A DNA stretch of 64,000 nucleotides, from the NCBI GenBank assembly GCA_034687125.1, contig JAQGBZ010000002.1, positions 558,001 through 622,000 on the forward strand, read 5' to 3'. The stretch is from Neelides folsomi (lineage: Eukaryota > Arthropoda > Collembola > Neelipleona > Neelidae). Under the pieces are notes generated by a model that was not told where the DNA came from, ran no database searches, and worked only from the letters and a program-made list of their open reading frames with translations. A program made the translations under genes and the position numbers. This document shows, in pieces, positions 33,201-46,400 of the stretch. Each line of letters begins with the position of its first letter. Position 1 is the stretch's first letter.

Positions 33201-36200
33201 TCGATACTTTATCACTGCAATTATTGAGGAGTAGGAATAAGAGTATCAATATATAAAGTATACTTATGTTATTTTAGTATATGTATGGACTGTAGTAATA
33301 TTTAAGTATGTAATGGAAGTATTAAATGAGTATTGAATGGAGAGTCTTTTATGTATGTATAATAATTTGAAAGTCGTTTGATTCTGGTTTTCTTCTCCGA
33401 CCGATATTTGGCCTTATGGGTTCTGTGACCGGGGGAAGTCGTAAAGCGGATGTTATTTGTCCGGTCCAATGGGGCTTCCCGATGTGTCGATGTCAGCGTG
33501 TGAGAGTCTCTCCGTGGGGGCTGATGGGGAAACGTTGGCGAGGGCCGTGGGAGGTTTAACCGAATACTCCGGCAATTTCACCCGCACTCGCTCCCGACAC
33601 TTCAAGTAGACGGGTAACAACAATTTCCCTCTTTAATACACAAATACTTAAAGAACACTCGCTTTTAACTATTCCAAAACGGTAATTGACACGAAGTTGG
33701 AATTAAAAATATTATTATAAAATATATTGTAATTACGTACTAAAAGATATGTAGGTATTCATTGCCATACAAATTTACATACAAGTGTTGTATGGACTTT
33801 TAGGGTCATAAATGTATTTGTAAAACGTATATTTATATACATTTCTATATATGACTTTTTAATCCTTCTCTCGTGTGGCATTTAAAATATTAAATACTTC
33901 TCGAATTGACAGACAACTCGACGCGTAGACGTTCAATTTTTTCATGAATTCCATTCGAGTAGTTGAATACAATGAGACGAAATAAATAGCAATTACATCT
34001 CTACTTGTCAATCTTTCATGTTTCTAACTACTTCTTTTTTAAATGCTGTTATTGTAAAATATTAATCACATACCTATTTTATTAATGAACTAAACACAAT
34101 TATGCATGTTATACTTATATAATATACAATATACATATACAGATATGTATTTTATATTGTAGTTTTGTAATACTTTCTTCATTGTGAGTTTTTTGAAATT
34201 TTAGCAAATTAAGCGTTAGCATTTAACGTGAAATTAATGAAAATTTATTTAAAAAATATTTATTTTACCAATTTTTTTATTGTAGGATTCAAAGATTGTA
34301 GAATTTCTTTTCAGCTTCAAACTCCAAAAAACTTCACATATTTACAGATTGTTACACAGAAAGATTCGAGTCGCCCAAAACAATTTTATTCTCTAATTAC
34401 CAAAACAGGTTTCCAACTTTTTTGTAATTTTTAGTAATTAATCTTAATCAATGATACGTATATGGATGTTGACGTCGACTATAAATACAGGCATTATAAT
34501 GTATATACCATTCCTACATAAATAAAAGAGTTGTATTGTTTTAGTTTTGTTAGCATTTTAGCAATATATTTGATATCCATGTCCATTGCCAATTGTTGGA
34601 TACAAATTGATATTATTAAGTGTTCTATCTACAATCCAAAATTCAATTAATTTAATAGGATTTATGGAATAATTCAGAGGAGATTTGGGAAACATTTTAT
34701 CTCTAACAGAAGGTGGTTTGAAATAGTTTCATTTAACTCTTATAGTTAGTATACGGTATTTTACTATAATTAGCATACCTAGGTATATTGGTAATTGATA
34801 AATAGGTAATTATAGTAGACCAGATTGGCATATTACATTAATCCTAATTCTCAATAATATAATGCTCAATAATCCAATTCCAAGAGATTGAATCCAAATA
34901 CCTATATCAATACGTAATTAATTATAAATACATACCATTATTACTTTAGTATATGTACATATTTCTTATGAATATAATACATCAATGTAATATGTGTGTA
35001 TTATTGAATTCATTCCCGTCTTAGATAAGGGGAAATAATTCCGAAAAAAACTTTCTCTTTTAAGCTTTTAATCACTAACAAACTACAATTTATATGCTAA
35101 TTGTAAAGAATAATCCAAGTACTATAATAGTATGATAAATATAGTCATCTTTACTTTAAAAATTGTAAGATTTTACGTGTGTAGATTTCTTACAGGTGTT
35201 ATAGTACTTTATTATTTGATTATTCAAAGGACTAAAATCCATGGCGGACGTGTTTTTGTATTGAAAGTTGATAAGAATTGGATTAAAATAACGGATTCAA
35301 TTATTTAAAAAAGGTCACGTTGTGATTTTAAAGGGATTTTAATCCAATTTCCGCCCCAACACTTTTGAGATTTAAATCCGCCCAAACAAGAGCGGAGTTA
35401 GATGTAAAAAAAACATTCTCGAACCCCGAACTTTCCAAAGTGGACCTTTGACTACAATTTGCATTATTAAGCTCCTATTCTTTTTGTTATACAAATGAGA
35501 AACTTCCCAAATCATTCAAATCCTATTTAGATCCCAAATTGATAATCCCTTTCTAATGAAACTAATGATAGTCTTTGAGAAATAATCCATTGTGTATTTT
35601 TACATATTCCACCTACGCAATTTCATTGTAGAAATTCAGAGATTTAATTTGGGTTCCTAAATAAAAAAAATCTGTCCAAACAATTGGAAATTAATGGGGA
35701 ATGATGTGGGCGTTATAAATCGTAAGAAGAAACCCTCTCACCTCTATTACTTTAACTTCCATTCTCATTATCTTCTCACTATACCTTTAATACCTATTTG
35801 AGCTATATGCAATATCAACATTCACACAACAAAGTGTAAAAAGAAAGGAGAAATGTAAAAGTTGAGTTTCCAATCAATTGATCTAATCATTAAGTCAACA
35901 TTTTCATTTCCTTCTTTCATATCTCTCCAATACAAATTTGACAATTATCATTCTGATTCTCATTATTTACACAATTCATAAGTATTTAACTATACACCAA
36001 CATTTAAGTATTAATATCTTTCTAGTGGAGTCTTTTTATGACTTTCCAAGAATTGATAGGAAAATAATAATAAAGTTTAATAATAAAGTTCGTTCAGTTT
36101 AAAACTTTCAAGGATATTTCATTTCACCCCAAGAAAAAACCTTTTTGTTCAAATTGGACCATAATGATGATATTTATGATTTATTTTATGATAAAAAATG

Positions 36201-36229
36201 ACAATGGGTTTATTTAATAGACTTTAAAA
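30230..36229. other. 6 kb AT-rich desert between PDCD4 and CCAP
   Basis: The two genes diverge from here, so promoters lie at both edges. Most of the stretch is AT-rich with TATGTA, ATACAT and poly-A/T runs and no convincing exon. The exception is the GC-richer island at 33361-33632, listed separately. Confidence 0.6.
33361..33632. other. GC-richer island in the desert, open on both strands
   Basis: The minus strand is open for 59 codons (33632 down to the stop at 33453-33455), coding for YLKCRERVRVKLPEYSVKPP and then a Ser/Thr/Pro-rich tail. The plus strand is open from ATG 33469 to TAG 33609 (46 codons, ending FTRTRSRHFK). The abrupt rise in G+C inside an AT desert suggests an exon or a regulatory block. 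No neighbouring exon with matching splice phase was found. Confidence 0.3.
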
Positions 36230-37460
36230 ATGTTCGGGAGAGGAATTCTCATCCTTTGGGTTTCCTTCTTTTTCTTCGCTGTGGTTCTCGGCGGGTCGAA
36301 ACCAACTGTGAACAAGCGAGTGAGTGGATTTTTAAATAAAATATATATTTAAGTATAACATACTGTATTTATATCATAATATATATATAGCCGATGAAAT
36401 GAAATATATATATATATATATATATATATTTCATCGGCTTTATAAACTTTGTATGAACTGAAGTGATCTTGGAAAGTGTGTTTTATGAATATGAATTGTA
36501 AACCGCAAATCCCATTTGAATTTGATCGGATTACTCCGTCCAATTAAAAAACTAATTTTCCTCAAGCACGAGAAGTGGTTGAATCAAAATCCAGGCAAAC
36601 ACTTCATTTTCACATCTTTCATTCCTCCCACATGCCAATCCTGTTTACAATTAATTGAAATTTAACAAATCCCAGATTGATATTTACAACTTAAGGAAAC
36701 CGCAGAGTGAACAACAAATATGAACAAATATGAAATGTTCTGACAAGTTGTGGAATCTAAAACTTGTCTTACAAATCTTAAATTAACATTCTAATACCAA
36801 TGTTAGCAATATGACAAAAATACAACAGGTGTATTTATTACATTAAATATTCACCTGGAGCTTATTTCTATGTATAATAATTCGATTTAATTAAATATCA
36901 TTAAACGAACTCATTGATTCAATAAAATAAAAATCCAATTTTATCAATCCTCATAAACTAAATGTCAATCAAGTTCACTTCAATGCATTTATGAATTCAA
37001 TTGTGTTTTAAAGAGCGTGGGTCCTGATGAAGATAAAATAGGTGGGAAGAGCAAGAGAACTTTTTGCAATGCTTTCACTGGTAAGAATTATGTTGATTAA
37101 ACAAATCTCAATTATCCTGTTGAATGGTTGAAGGTTGTGGTCGAAAGCGAGGAGATCCAGATGTCCCACAAAAAGAACCGGACGACTACGAAGATCCGCT
37201 CGACGACGTTGCGAGAGACATATTGGCCGAAGCGAGACTTTGGGAAGCATTACAGGCGAGAAACGCCATCAAATTTCCTCTTGTAATTTAATTACATCAG
37301 TCATCAATTTGATTATTAGAAATAACATATTTAATACAAATATAATTATAATATTGGATAATTGACAATTAATGACTAATTAAATCCAATTATGAGTTTA
37401 GAGGTTTACAAAGCGAGAGAAGCGTGGAGCATGATGGAACAAAGATTGAAGATGGGATGA
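36230..37460 (+). CDS. CCAP: Crustacean cardioactive peptide (CCAP) precursor
   Basis: Exons 36230-36319, 37014-37080, 37134-37282 and 37404-37460 give 120 residues. Exon 1 is a signal peptide (MFGRGILILWVSFFFFAVVL). The single bioactive peptide is framed by KR and GRKR: KSKR-TFCNAFTGC-GRKR, so amidation at the Gly is expected and the two Cys form the ring. The arthropod consensus is PFCNAFTGCamide; here residue 1 is Thr. Downstream, an acidic spacer and an amphipathic helix (DVARDILAEARLWEALQARN) resemble the C-terminal part of insect precursors. The peptide codons cross the exon 2/3 junction (inside Gly8). The last junction is uncertain: reading through ctt|gtaatt instead gives a stop at 37289-37291 and a 104-residue precursor with the same peptide. 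CCAP acts on heart rate and ecdysis. Confidence 0.92.
36389..36439. repeat. AT-loop palindrome in CCAP intron 1
   Basis: Arms AGCCGATGAAAT (36389-36400) and ATTTCATCGGCT (36428-36439) are perfect inverted copies around an (AT)n core. The sequence could extrude as a cruciform or fold as a hairpin in RNA. Confidence 0.8.
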
Positions 37461-38760
37461 GTAAGAGAAATGCATAGCCAACTCTTCAATCAAAATAAAA
37501 TGTATATTATATACAGAAAAGTATGATTTTAGATCTCATCGGAATAAAATAGATTTCCTCTTGTAATGATTCAATCATTTAATTAATTGTTCCATTGAAA
37601 ATGACCTCGGTTAATTCTAATCATCATAAACAGATTATAATTAAGCATATGAATTCATTCACTCATTATCACTTTTATAAACTATCGAAAAGCATCAATT
37701 TGAAGTCATGAATATTATTCTAATATTATTCTACATCTAATGTTTATTAGTGAATCATAATCATAATAAAAGTAAGGAGTGTAAATGAAAAGAATTTACG
37801 CGTAAAATAACCATTATGAGTATTGATGTTTTGAATGAAGAAAAATACATATACGATAATAATAAAAATATTAGTAACATAAATAAACTTTCATTTGTAT
37901 TCTACATATGGAATAAAAAATTGTCGAATGTTAATTGATATTTTATTTCAAAAGAAAAGTAGGTCATTTCCATAATGAACAAAACATGAATTTCATTGAA
38001 ATTGAATAGGTTAAGAAATAAAATAAAAATAATATTTTTCTCAATAGTTACAATAGTAGGTTAAATATAAGAAAGTTGGTAAATATGATGAATGGGCGTA
38101 ATGTAACATGTTGGTATATAAATAAATATAAGTTTGTTGTTTCGACTTGTAGTTTACAATATTTTATATTGAAATTTAATAAACTTATACAAATGATTTA
38201 TTAAAACGCAATATGCTTAGAATGTGTGATAATTTGATAATCATTTTATAAGTACCTACTTGATTAACAATAAGTACCAAATAAATGTTGCGCATTACAA
38301 TTACAATTTACATATAAGTACATAAGTTTATTATGCAGTTACCTACATTTAATAAGAAAAATATAGGAATATTCTAGGAATATTATTAAATATAGTTGAT
38401 ATCGATTTAATTGGAATGATATTAAATAATGTTTATAAGGAACAACCCAGGACTAAAAGTCTTTTTAGTGACATGACTAAATTATGTCAAAAGCTGCGAC
38501 TGAAAAACAATCGATAAAGACGTAGAATTGACTCATAATGCATACATTATTTAATCTTTAAAAATGACATGAATGACTAAAAAGTAAAACACTCAAATTG
38601 TCTTTACACAACGTGTTAGCTTATAAGTAAAATAAATAATTTTAGCAACCAAGGTATGAAAGATACTGACTTGGAAAATGTTAAATTGAGGGGAATTCGT
38701 GGTAGTAGTAATACCCTGCAGAAGAATCGAACATTTGAGCAAATTAATTTTAGAATTTAA
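37461..38760. other. AT-rich spacer between CCAP and the PLPP gene (convergent)
   Basis: Very AT-rich, with both 3' UTRs expected here. No coding exon, RNA gene or transposon end was recognised. Confidence 0.6.
37494..37499 (+). terminator. CCAP: CCAP polyadenylation signal AATAAA
   Basis: A canonical AATAAA lies 34 bases after the TGA of the spliced last exon. This supports use of that exon. Confidence 0.6.
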
Positions 38761-40076
38761 TCAAGGGCGAGAGTGAGAATCGTCAGGAGCCATTATTGGT
38801 AAAGCTACTGCAATTCCAGCGTAACTGAGTTCACTCATTTCAGAAGAAAGACCTATCAAATGATTAAAATCAGAATCTCAAAATGGACAATTTTTAATTA
38901 AATTTAATAAAATTCTTACTGGGATAATAATTGCGGTAAACGAGATATGCCATCGAGGCTCCCAAAATCGCTCCAACACTCACATCTGACAAAATAATGA
39001 AATTAGTTTTAAAAATCTTGTAGAAATTATTTAATCTACCTATGGGGAAAAATGAAAGTTATTTAAATTATTTTGTTCACCTTGCCAATGATGGTGGTAA
39101 TCACATGTTCTTGAAATAGCTACAAGAGCTGCAATCATTAGTGGACAAATCGGAAGAATTAATTTCCAGGCAATACCTCGACCACGACTATTGAAAGTTC
39201 CGAGTTTCCCAGCAATGAAAAGACTCAGGAAGAAAAGAGAGCAAAATGCCACTAAAATATTTAATTATTGTTTCGTTTAGTTAATAATATGGAATTATAA
39301 TATTAAAATAATCACTTAAAATAAAAAATTACTTGAAGAATGACCAGATGGAAATGACTTTCGACCTTCATCAATTTTCTCTGGAATGCCAGTGCAAGGA
39401 ATAGTTATGTCAATGTCTTTAACGCCAGGATAACATCGAGCAAAGAAGTCCGGTCTTGGACGACCTTTTAATTGAAAAAGTAGTTAATTCATTTTATAAT
39501 TAGAGGTCAAAATTGTAAATTAATGAGTAATTCTATTGGTATAACATACCAACTGTAACTTTAATAATGTCGGTGATAAGTCCGTTGAGAGGAAGGGCCA
39601 ATGAAGCAGCCAAGAGCCCTTGCCATAAATCACCCCAATCACGACGACGCCAAGACGAGAAAATTAACGTACCAACAATTAGAGGAATCGTGAAAGCCTG
39701 ATTAAAAAACACACTTTGAATTTTCACATTTAAAAACAAACGATATTGATATGATGGGAATGCAAATATTTCTTATGATGTAAATTCATATAAAATGTTA
39801 ATTAACTTAATTATGATTTACATAAAGTTGAGCAGTTGTGATGTATCCTTTAGATGTTGGATATTTGTAAAGCCAAACTTCCTCTTCTTGGATGATCCGA
39901 ACAAAAGAAGGAACATTTTCCATAATTCTGAAACAAACGTGTTTTTTAGATTTCTATATAAATGTGATTTAACTTAATGATCAATTTTACATAAAGAAAG
40001 TGATGAGAACAGCTCTGATGGCAAGTTCTTGCCATTGAAGCTGAGGAGATCCATAGCTGTCAATTCGATAAGGCAT
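38761..40076 (-). CDS. PLPP5: Phospholipid phosphatase 4/5 (PAP2 family)
   Basis: Exons, 5' to 3': 39991-40076, 39822-39927, 39550-39697, 39333-39464, 39081-39251, 38920-38985 and 38761-38852, for 266 residues (human PLPP5 is 264). The three PAP2 phosphatase motifs are complete: C1 [14 protein letters not shown]2 KSFPSGHSS and C3 [13 protein letters not shown]. The catalytic His residues are in C2 and C3. About five or six membrane segments surround them. The enzyme removes phosphate from phosphatidic acid, lysophosphatidic acid or diacylglycerol pyrophosphate. The GRPRPDFF block with Cys and the CDYxHHWQDV block point to the PLPP4/5 branch and not PLPP1-3; 4 and 5 cannot be separated by eye. 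Confidence 0.92.
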
Positions 40077-40743
40077 GATCTATTATTTTTCTAAATAAAT
40101 AAAACATGTTTAAGAAAATTGAACTATTTACTTTTGTTCCATTTAAAAGAAAATATATAAATTGTTAAAAGGTCTTACAAGAAAAACGATCAATTAAATT
40201 ATATGTAAAATAAATGTAATATGTTCATTGTGGTTAAAGATAGTTTTAATCAAATAAATATCACAAGTTCACCAGACAGACAGAGAAGAACTCAAATCAC
40301 GTGGTAAAAACTCGTGAGTATATCTTGTCAAACACGAAACAACTCAAACAAGATAATTTGATATCATTCCAATTTTCCGCATAGTGGAGCAAACTTTAAA
40401 CCAGTTATTATTCTAATATAATAAATAAAATTATAATTGTAATGACTATTAATGCCTTTGAATTTGAATGAATTCAAATTAAGGTTTAATTTTTATGAGA
40501 TTCGCAGATATATGCGTGTAGGTATACAAATGAAAAATGATATAAATTTTATATTATTTATTTGTAATGTAATAAGTATGTCTTGTCAATAATGTAAAAA
40601 TATTTCTTGGTATCTTGACATTAAGATATTTTATTTCAAATTTTCAATTCCCGTATTTTAATGACTAAATGGATGTTTACAATTAATAAAATGCGATGAA
40701 TCAAATGCTAATTATGTAATTAGCACAATTATTATTTAATGGT
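40077..40743. other. Spacer between TIMM21 3' end and PLPP start
   Basis: AT-rich, 667 bases. It holds the 3' UTR of TIMM21 and the promoter of the PLPP gene (both on the minus strand). Nothing further seen. Confidence 0.5.
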
Positions 40744-41615
40744 TCAATTAGTATTAATGCTAATTGTCTTGGATGGATATCCATCTGCTTCAACAATTAA
40801 ATATTCGTACTCATATTTCCCATTTTTCTGTAATTAAAACAAAATTTTAAAATTTTATACATTTTATATTTATGTAATAACTTTTAAATGGATTTTAAAT
40901 ATATCTGTAGTAAACTTACAGATGCCTTTTGAAGATGAACCGTTCCTTTCCGAAAGGTTCCTTTTACATAAAATCGCATACGAAGTCGCCGAATTCCTCC
41001 TTCATTGAATTCTGTATGACTATAATAAAAATAACAATTAATGACAATTGAACTACTCATTTAAAAAATAAATTGGTGGTAATATTAAATTTAACTAACG
41101 CAACATGTCTTCTCCATCCACGACGTCCTTCTTCACCGTATGCTTTGACAGGAGCACCGAGCGCATCAAGAACTGAATTTTCCTTCTTGCAGCGTTCAAA
41201 CGCATCACTGTAAATATTATTCGGAGAATCGGGAGAAAAAAGCTCAGAGAGAAGCGTGTAAGCCAAAGCTCCTGTGACGGCAAGTCCAGCTAATAAAACT
41301 CCTCCGTAAACAGATGTTTTAGCGTTCTCCTTCACTTTAAAACAAAAAATAAACAAATTTGTATTTAAAATAAATAATCTTCAATATTGGCTAAATATTT
41401 AAAAAAATTATATTTATTTATCAACCTTTTTCTCCCATTGTAAGCGTTACGCGAGAGTCTTGTTGTGAAGGAATTGGGGCGGGTTTGGTAGTTCTCATCG
41501 AAGGAGTTGATGAGAACTTTTGAGCCAAAGACCATCGTTGGAATTGATTTGTTTCAAGGGCCCAGGAAACTCTTTGTAAACTCAATACACTTCCAAATAA
41601 ACATCTCCGATGCAT
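40744..41615 (-). CDS. TIMM21: Mitochondrial import inner membrane translocase subunit Tim21
   Basis: Exons 41426-41615, 41100-41334, 40920-41019 and 40744-40827 encode 202 residues. The N-terminus is Arg/Ser-rich without acids (MHRRCLFGSVLSLQR), a typical mitochondrial presequence. One membrane segment follows (VYGGVLLAGLAVTGALAYTL). The intermembrane-space domain has the family blocks LFSPDSPNNIYSDAFERC, LGAPVKAYGEEGRRGWRRHV and the last-exon YEYEYLIVEADGYPSKTI. Tim21 couples the TOM and TIM23 complexes and respiratory-chain assembly. The length is a little below human (248), from a shorter presequence. All junction phases agree. Confidence 0.9.
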
Positions 41616-42541
41616 TGAATTCCTAAAAATATAATGATTTTATTAAATATTAAAAACTAAAGACTATTAAAAATAAATAGATTATATATCAAGACTCAAT
41701 ATGGATAAAAATTATATTGTGGATGTGTTCTGGAGAAAAAAGTTAAATCTGGGAAATATGTTAAATTTTAGAATATAAGAAATATCAAAAATTACATAAT
41801 AGAAGTATTGTCGAATAGATTTTCAATATGTAATTATTCTAATTATGGTTAACTTTTCAATGACAAATTATATATGTATATATTATATTCTTATCGTTTT
41901 CTAATCATTCTAATTGGAGACAAATGTCAATTGTAGAGTTTCAATGAAATCTTATTGTCTGGTAAGAAAACTAACACTACAAAACAGGGATTAATAGTAC
42001 AATTGATCTTCACTTCCTTCACTTTTATATTTTAATTGTTAAATGAGCTAAATCTTAAATTAAATGTTCTCCTAATAATGTAAAAGGTGGAAGGAAAAAG
42101 GAACTTGGAAAAACTAATTCACCTGACGCTTGGTGTAGTACATTTGAATACGAATGTCTTGTTTTCAGCAGATGAGCTTCAAGTAAATGGATCATTTTTC
42201 CTTATATTAATAAATATTTAAAAAAAATTCTCTTTTTATAAATGGAGTAGTTATTTTATTTCTCATATTTACCACATTTAGTGATTTGACAATGACATTA
42301 ATTATAATTTACAAGTAAAGTACCTAGATAGACATTTTCTCTTTCACCCCTATATTGGTCTATCATTTTAATAAATAAACCTTACTTTTATGCTATATAT
42401 TATAATTATAGTAATTAAATAAGTATGCAAATAATAAATAAAATTTGAATATTGTACAGATATTAACAAATTTTATTCGGCATGAATTATAAGATTACAT
42501 AATATTTATGATGAGAAATATGAGTATTTGATTATGAGTAT
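41616..42541. other. AT-rich spacer between TMEM169-like 3' end and TIMM21 start
   Basis: 926 bases of AT-rich sequence. It carries the 3' UTR of the TMEM169-like gene and the TIMM21 promoter. No other feature is supported. Confidence 0.5.
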
Positions 42542-43461
42542 TTAAGGCATTTGAGCAATGATTATGATTTCGGTGTAAGGTGCACAATCTTCAAGATGTA
42601 AAAACCCACAAAGCCAACCGTAGAATCCCTTTTCCAAATCTACCACTTTTGCTATCCAAGATCTAGCATTGATTGATATCTGAGCCGCTGCAGCGTATAA
42701 TCCCAATCCTGAGCTCCCAGCAAGTATGAGGAATGGATATGCAGAAAGGAGCATTGGCGCCGCTGCCACTCGCCAAATCAAAGGTTTCTCTTCGGACAAG
42801 TAAGTCAACACATTGTACCAAGTCGTCGTCCCAAGATAAAAACTCTTCCCGGCTGCAGCGATGAAAACCAAAGGGACGCAGATGATGGAAAAGATGAGAA
42901 TGTGAAGGCCGCTCCCGACGCTGCAACAAGAAACAACGAAACGGCGGAAAAATGCTTTCCGCTCTGTTTCAATCCCTCCAAGTCTTTCCAATTCTTCTCG
43001 TCCGACATTCACTCGAACTTCGACCAATTCACCAGCCTTTTTTCCTCTCCGGATTGTTCCTGAAATTTAAATTCATTTAATTTCCCATAATTTCTATTTA
43101 GGTAATTTTATTAAATATATAGCAAGCATATGGGATTTTATTTATTTCTTGAAATTAAAAACATTTTTGGAATACCAGACAAAGTCGTATATTTTTCATT
43201 TGTATTAACTCCTTGAGAAGAACTAATTGTAATTATTTCATTAGTTGAGAACGTTGGTTCCAATTCCGAAATCTCCTCACTGATGATGGAAACCTTTTTC
43301 TTTGACATCGTCGACGAATTGCTTTTCTCATTTTCCACTTTCTCTTCTGTTTTAATTTTGTCAGAAATTCGATCTTTTGCAATTCCTTCATCTGGTTTAA
43401 GTGACGGAAGGAAATCGGTTTTCATGTCTAAACTTACGTCACAATTTCCCCGTTCTCGCAT
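42542..43461 (-). CDS. TMEM169: TMEM169-like transmembrane protein
   Basis: Exons 43176-43461 and 42542-43059, joined in phase 1, encode 267 residues. The first 90 residues are Ser/Lys/Glu-rich and disordered. Then comes TLSGTIRRGKKAGELVEV, a basic block I associate with TMEM169, and two hydrophobic segments (around HILIFSIICVPLVFIAAAG and MLLSAYPFLILAGSSGLGLY) separated by a loop with SFYLGTTTWYNVLTYLSEEK. The C-terminus carries DLEKGFYGWLCGFLHLEDC, also TMEM169-like. The function of the family is poorly known; the protein is predicted to be a two-pass membrane protein. Family assignment is from memory of the motifs, so a different DUF family is possible. Confidence 0.65.
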
Positions 43462-46400
43462 TTTAATAAAAAGTTAAATTTGGTTAAATTGGAATAAATT
43501 AAGTATTTCCTATTGTCTGTTAGATATGTTTTTATTGTTTATTATTTTAACACCATGCATCATGGTGTTTGAATGGAAATGAATGAATTTGAATTCTACA
43601 TGAGAATAAATGTCAAATCTCTATAATAACAGTGAGAATTGGAGAATCGTGGGCGAGGACGAGGAGTTTCCCCATTTTCCCCCATAGGTGGATTAGAAAG
43701 TCGGAGAAAGCATTCCCGCTCCGCAAAAGGTCGACAACCCGGTCAGGGTAAATAAAGAATTATCACAATCAAATCTTTAACACAATAATCAATTAATAAC
43801 TCAACAATTAACAATCAATTAACTATAATTACTTATATTCTTAAATTAAAATTTATATAATGATTTATACAATTAAACATTACCGTTGTTATTTGTATCC
43901 ATGTATAATTATTTCTATAAATATATTCAATAATATGCAATATTTAATTATGTAGTTGTAATAATGTATACAATGATGTAGAAAAATTTACAATGTATAG
44001 GAATATGAAAGTTTTAATAAATATTATTAAACTAATGATTTTATAATGAATGTCATTATTCTTTTATTATAAGATGAAAGCTGAGTGAGATCTATTTGTT
44101 CCCAAAATTGTATATTGAATGAACCATTTAGTCTTTGACTCATCAATGAAGGTTGTTTGGGTGAAATGGAGTTGGATTTGAGAGTGAGTGGAGGTTAATC
44201 AATATGGGAATCAATTTCATTCCCTTTTTACTCTCCGAATTGAAAGGAGGGAAAAATCAATAGGGGAACTATGTATTTATATTCCAAATTCTCATAGAGT
44301 GGAAAGTGAGAAAGTCACCGACTCCCTCGGCCCGAATGTGACAAATCACGGGCCTTTAACTCCCCTTAAATTCATTCCTCGGATCCTCCAACGTCTCAAT
44401 GGGAAAACTCAAATGTTATGAATCCCCTTCATCAAACAGTTCTCAATGCCCCTCCTGTCACAAACCAGAAACGCTCAAAGTGACTTAATTTAAGGCTTAA
44501 AACCCCAAATCTCTTAATCCCTTCCTCATCATGGTCACTTGATCTCAATGAGAAAATTGAACCAATGCTCCTTATTGGCACCAAATCAAGTCGAATTTTA
44601 AGAAACCTAATGAATGTAATCAAAGTTAGTTCAACCTTGGATGAATGGGAATATTGGGGGAGAGATATGTTATTAATTCGAGTCATTTGAGTTGGCTGTT
44701 TTTTGTGGGAGTTTATATAATTTATGGCTTAATGTAAGAGGATTTGTGGGGGGAAAGTTGCTTATTCGGGAAAAAGGGTCAGATAGTGTCTGGTGGGGCG
44801 AATGTGCGGATTCGGCTGGCAGGGGCCGGAGATAATTCCACGGAGATCTCCTCAAGGACCATACCACTTTACTTGTTGGCCTCCTCCTCGGTTCAATCCA
44901 TCCGGAAAATATCCCATGGTCAAAGGACCCCCCCAAACCCTCAGATCAAGTCACGATGTTCCTTCATTAACTCTTTCTCTCAGACCATCTCCCCCAATCC
45001 TCAATTACAAGGATGGAGATGAAAAGAGTCCAATTTAACTAATGAGATCTAAATCCTCGGATTGGAGCAGAATAAAAGGAGCTGTTGATGAAATGAAAGT
45101 TAAACACACGTCGTTGTTCTCCACTTTAACACTTGGGACAAAGACGTCCAATTATAAATTTTTTATCCATGGTGATATTTATGGGCTAAATTTATGCATA
45201 GACGAAGGTTCGGTTCGCCGGATCTTACACAACTTTTCGACTTTAAAGGGCTAAATAAATCACAATGGGAGGAAAAAATTCAAACTTTCTATTTTAAGAG
45301 TGTCAAAGATTATTCTTTCATGATTTACATAGGATTTTCACGCTTTGGAACTTTTTGTTTTTCAACTAATGATTATTAAAATCAATCCAGATGAACATAA
45401 ATGAATGATAATAAGTTTTAACTACAATGTATTATATCAGCTCTATACTTTTATATACCATGCATTGCATAAATAGTACATTACCAACTCACGTACAAAT
45501 ATCAGATGCATAACATTTGAACTTTAACACTTTAAATATGAAATTCATGAAATTTGCCTTTTATTTATTAACTATCCATTTTTATTAAATATGCATCAAT
45601 TAAATGTGTATGAACAATTACTTATTTTGTTTATTTATTTACAAATTGATATATGTAGTTACATCATTTACAATTTGTTCTCCATTTTTAGTCATTTCAA
45701 ATTGTAATTCACTTTTTTATTTAAATGAGACGCTAACTTGTTTACCTAATTAAGGTCATATTATTATTACAATTTACTACGGGCGATCAATTTATTATTT
45801 CTTTATTATAGGCATTTATGCATTATATATAGTTTAAGTGTGTAGTAGGTATTTGATTCTTCGTTTCATTTATGAAAATTTATTTATTTGTGTAGTGAAA
45901 TTATTTACCTTCGGGTATAAACATTTTTTGTTCATGTGCAATAAGAAACTACTTATATATTTAAGAGTACATATAGATTACATATATGTAGATATTTTAA
46001 AGTAATTCATATATAATTTATATTCAAGTGAATGAGTACACAAAGGTTCAATTCTTCAAAAACTTGTCGATTAGAAATGTCCACATTCTTTGAATATTCT
46101 TCATGAGTTATGTCTTATATGTATCATACCATATATTGTATGTACATACAATTTATGTATTTATAAGTATTTATATAAGAGAAATACTGATATTTAATTG
46201 AGTAGTGTTTTTAGAGTACGTCGGTATTTGAGTTCCAACAAGTTAAGTTCTTGTACATTATTTATATTAATAATTATTATTATGTACTGTGCCTGTACGA
46301 ATGACATACGATGAGTGAATGAATATTGCTCAAGTGTATGGTGTATGTAATATTATATACTTATTATAAATATTACAAGTATTCAAGTGCGTTTTTCTTT

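Noticed and set aside
44188-45254. Cluster of short frames on both strands
   Set aside because: Balanced base composition but no family similarity, no consistent splice-phase chain and no start context.
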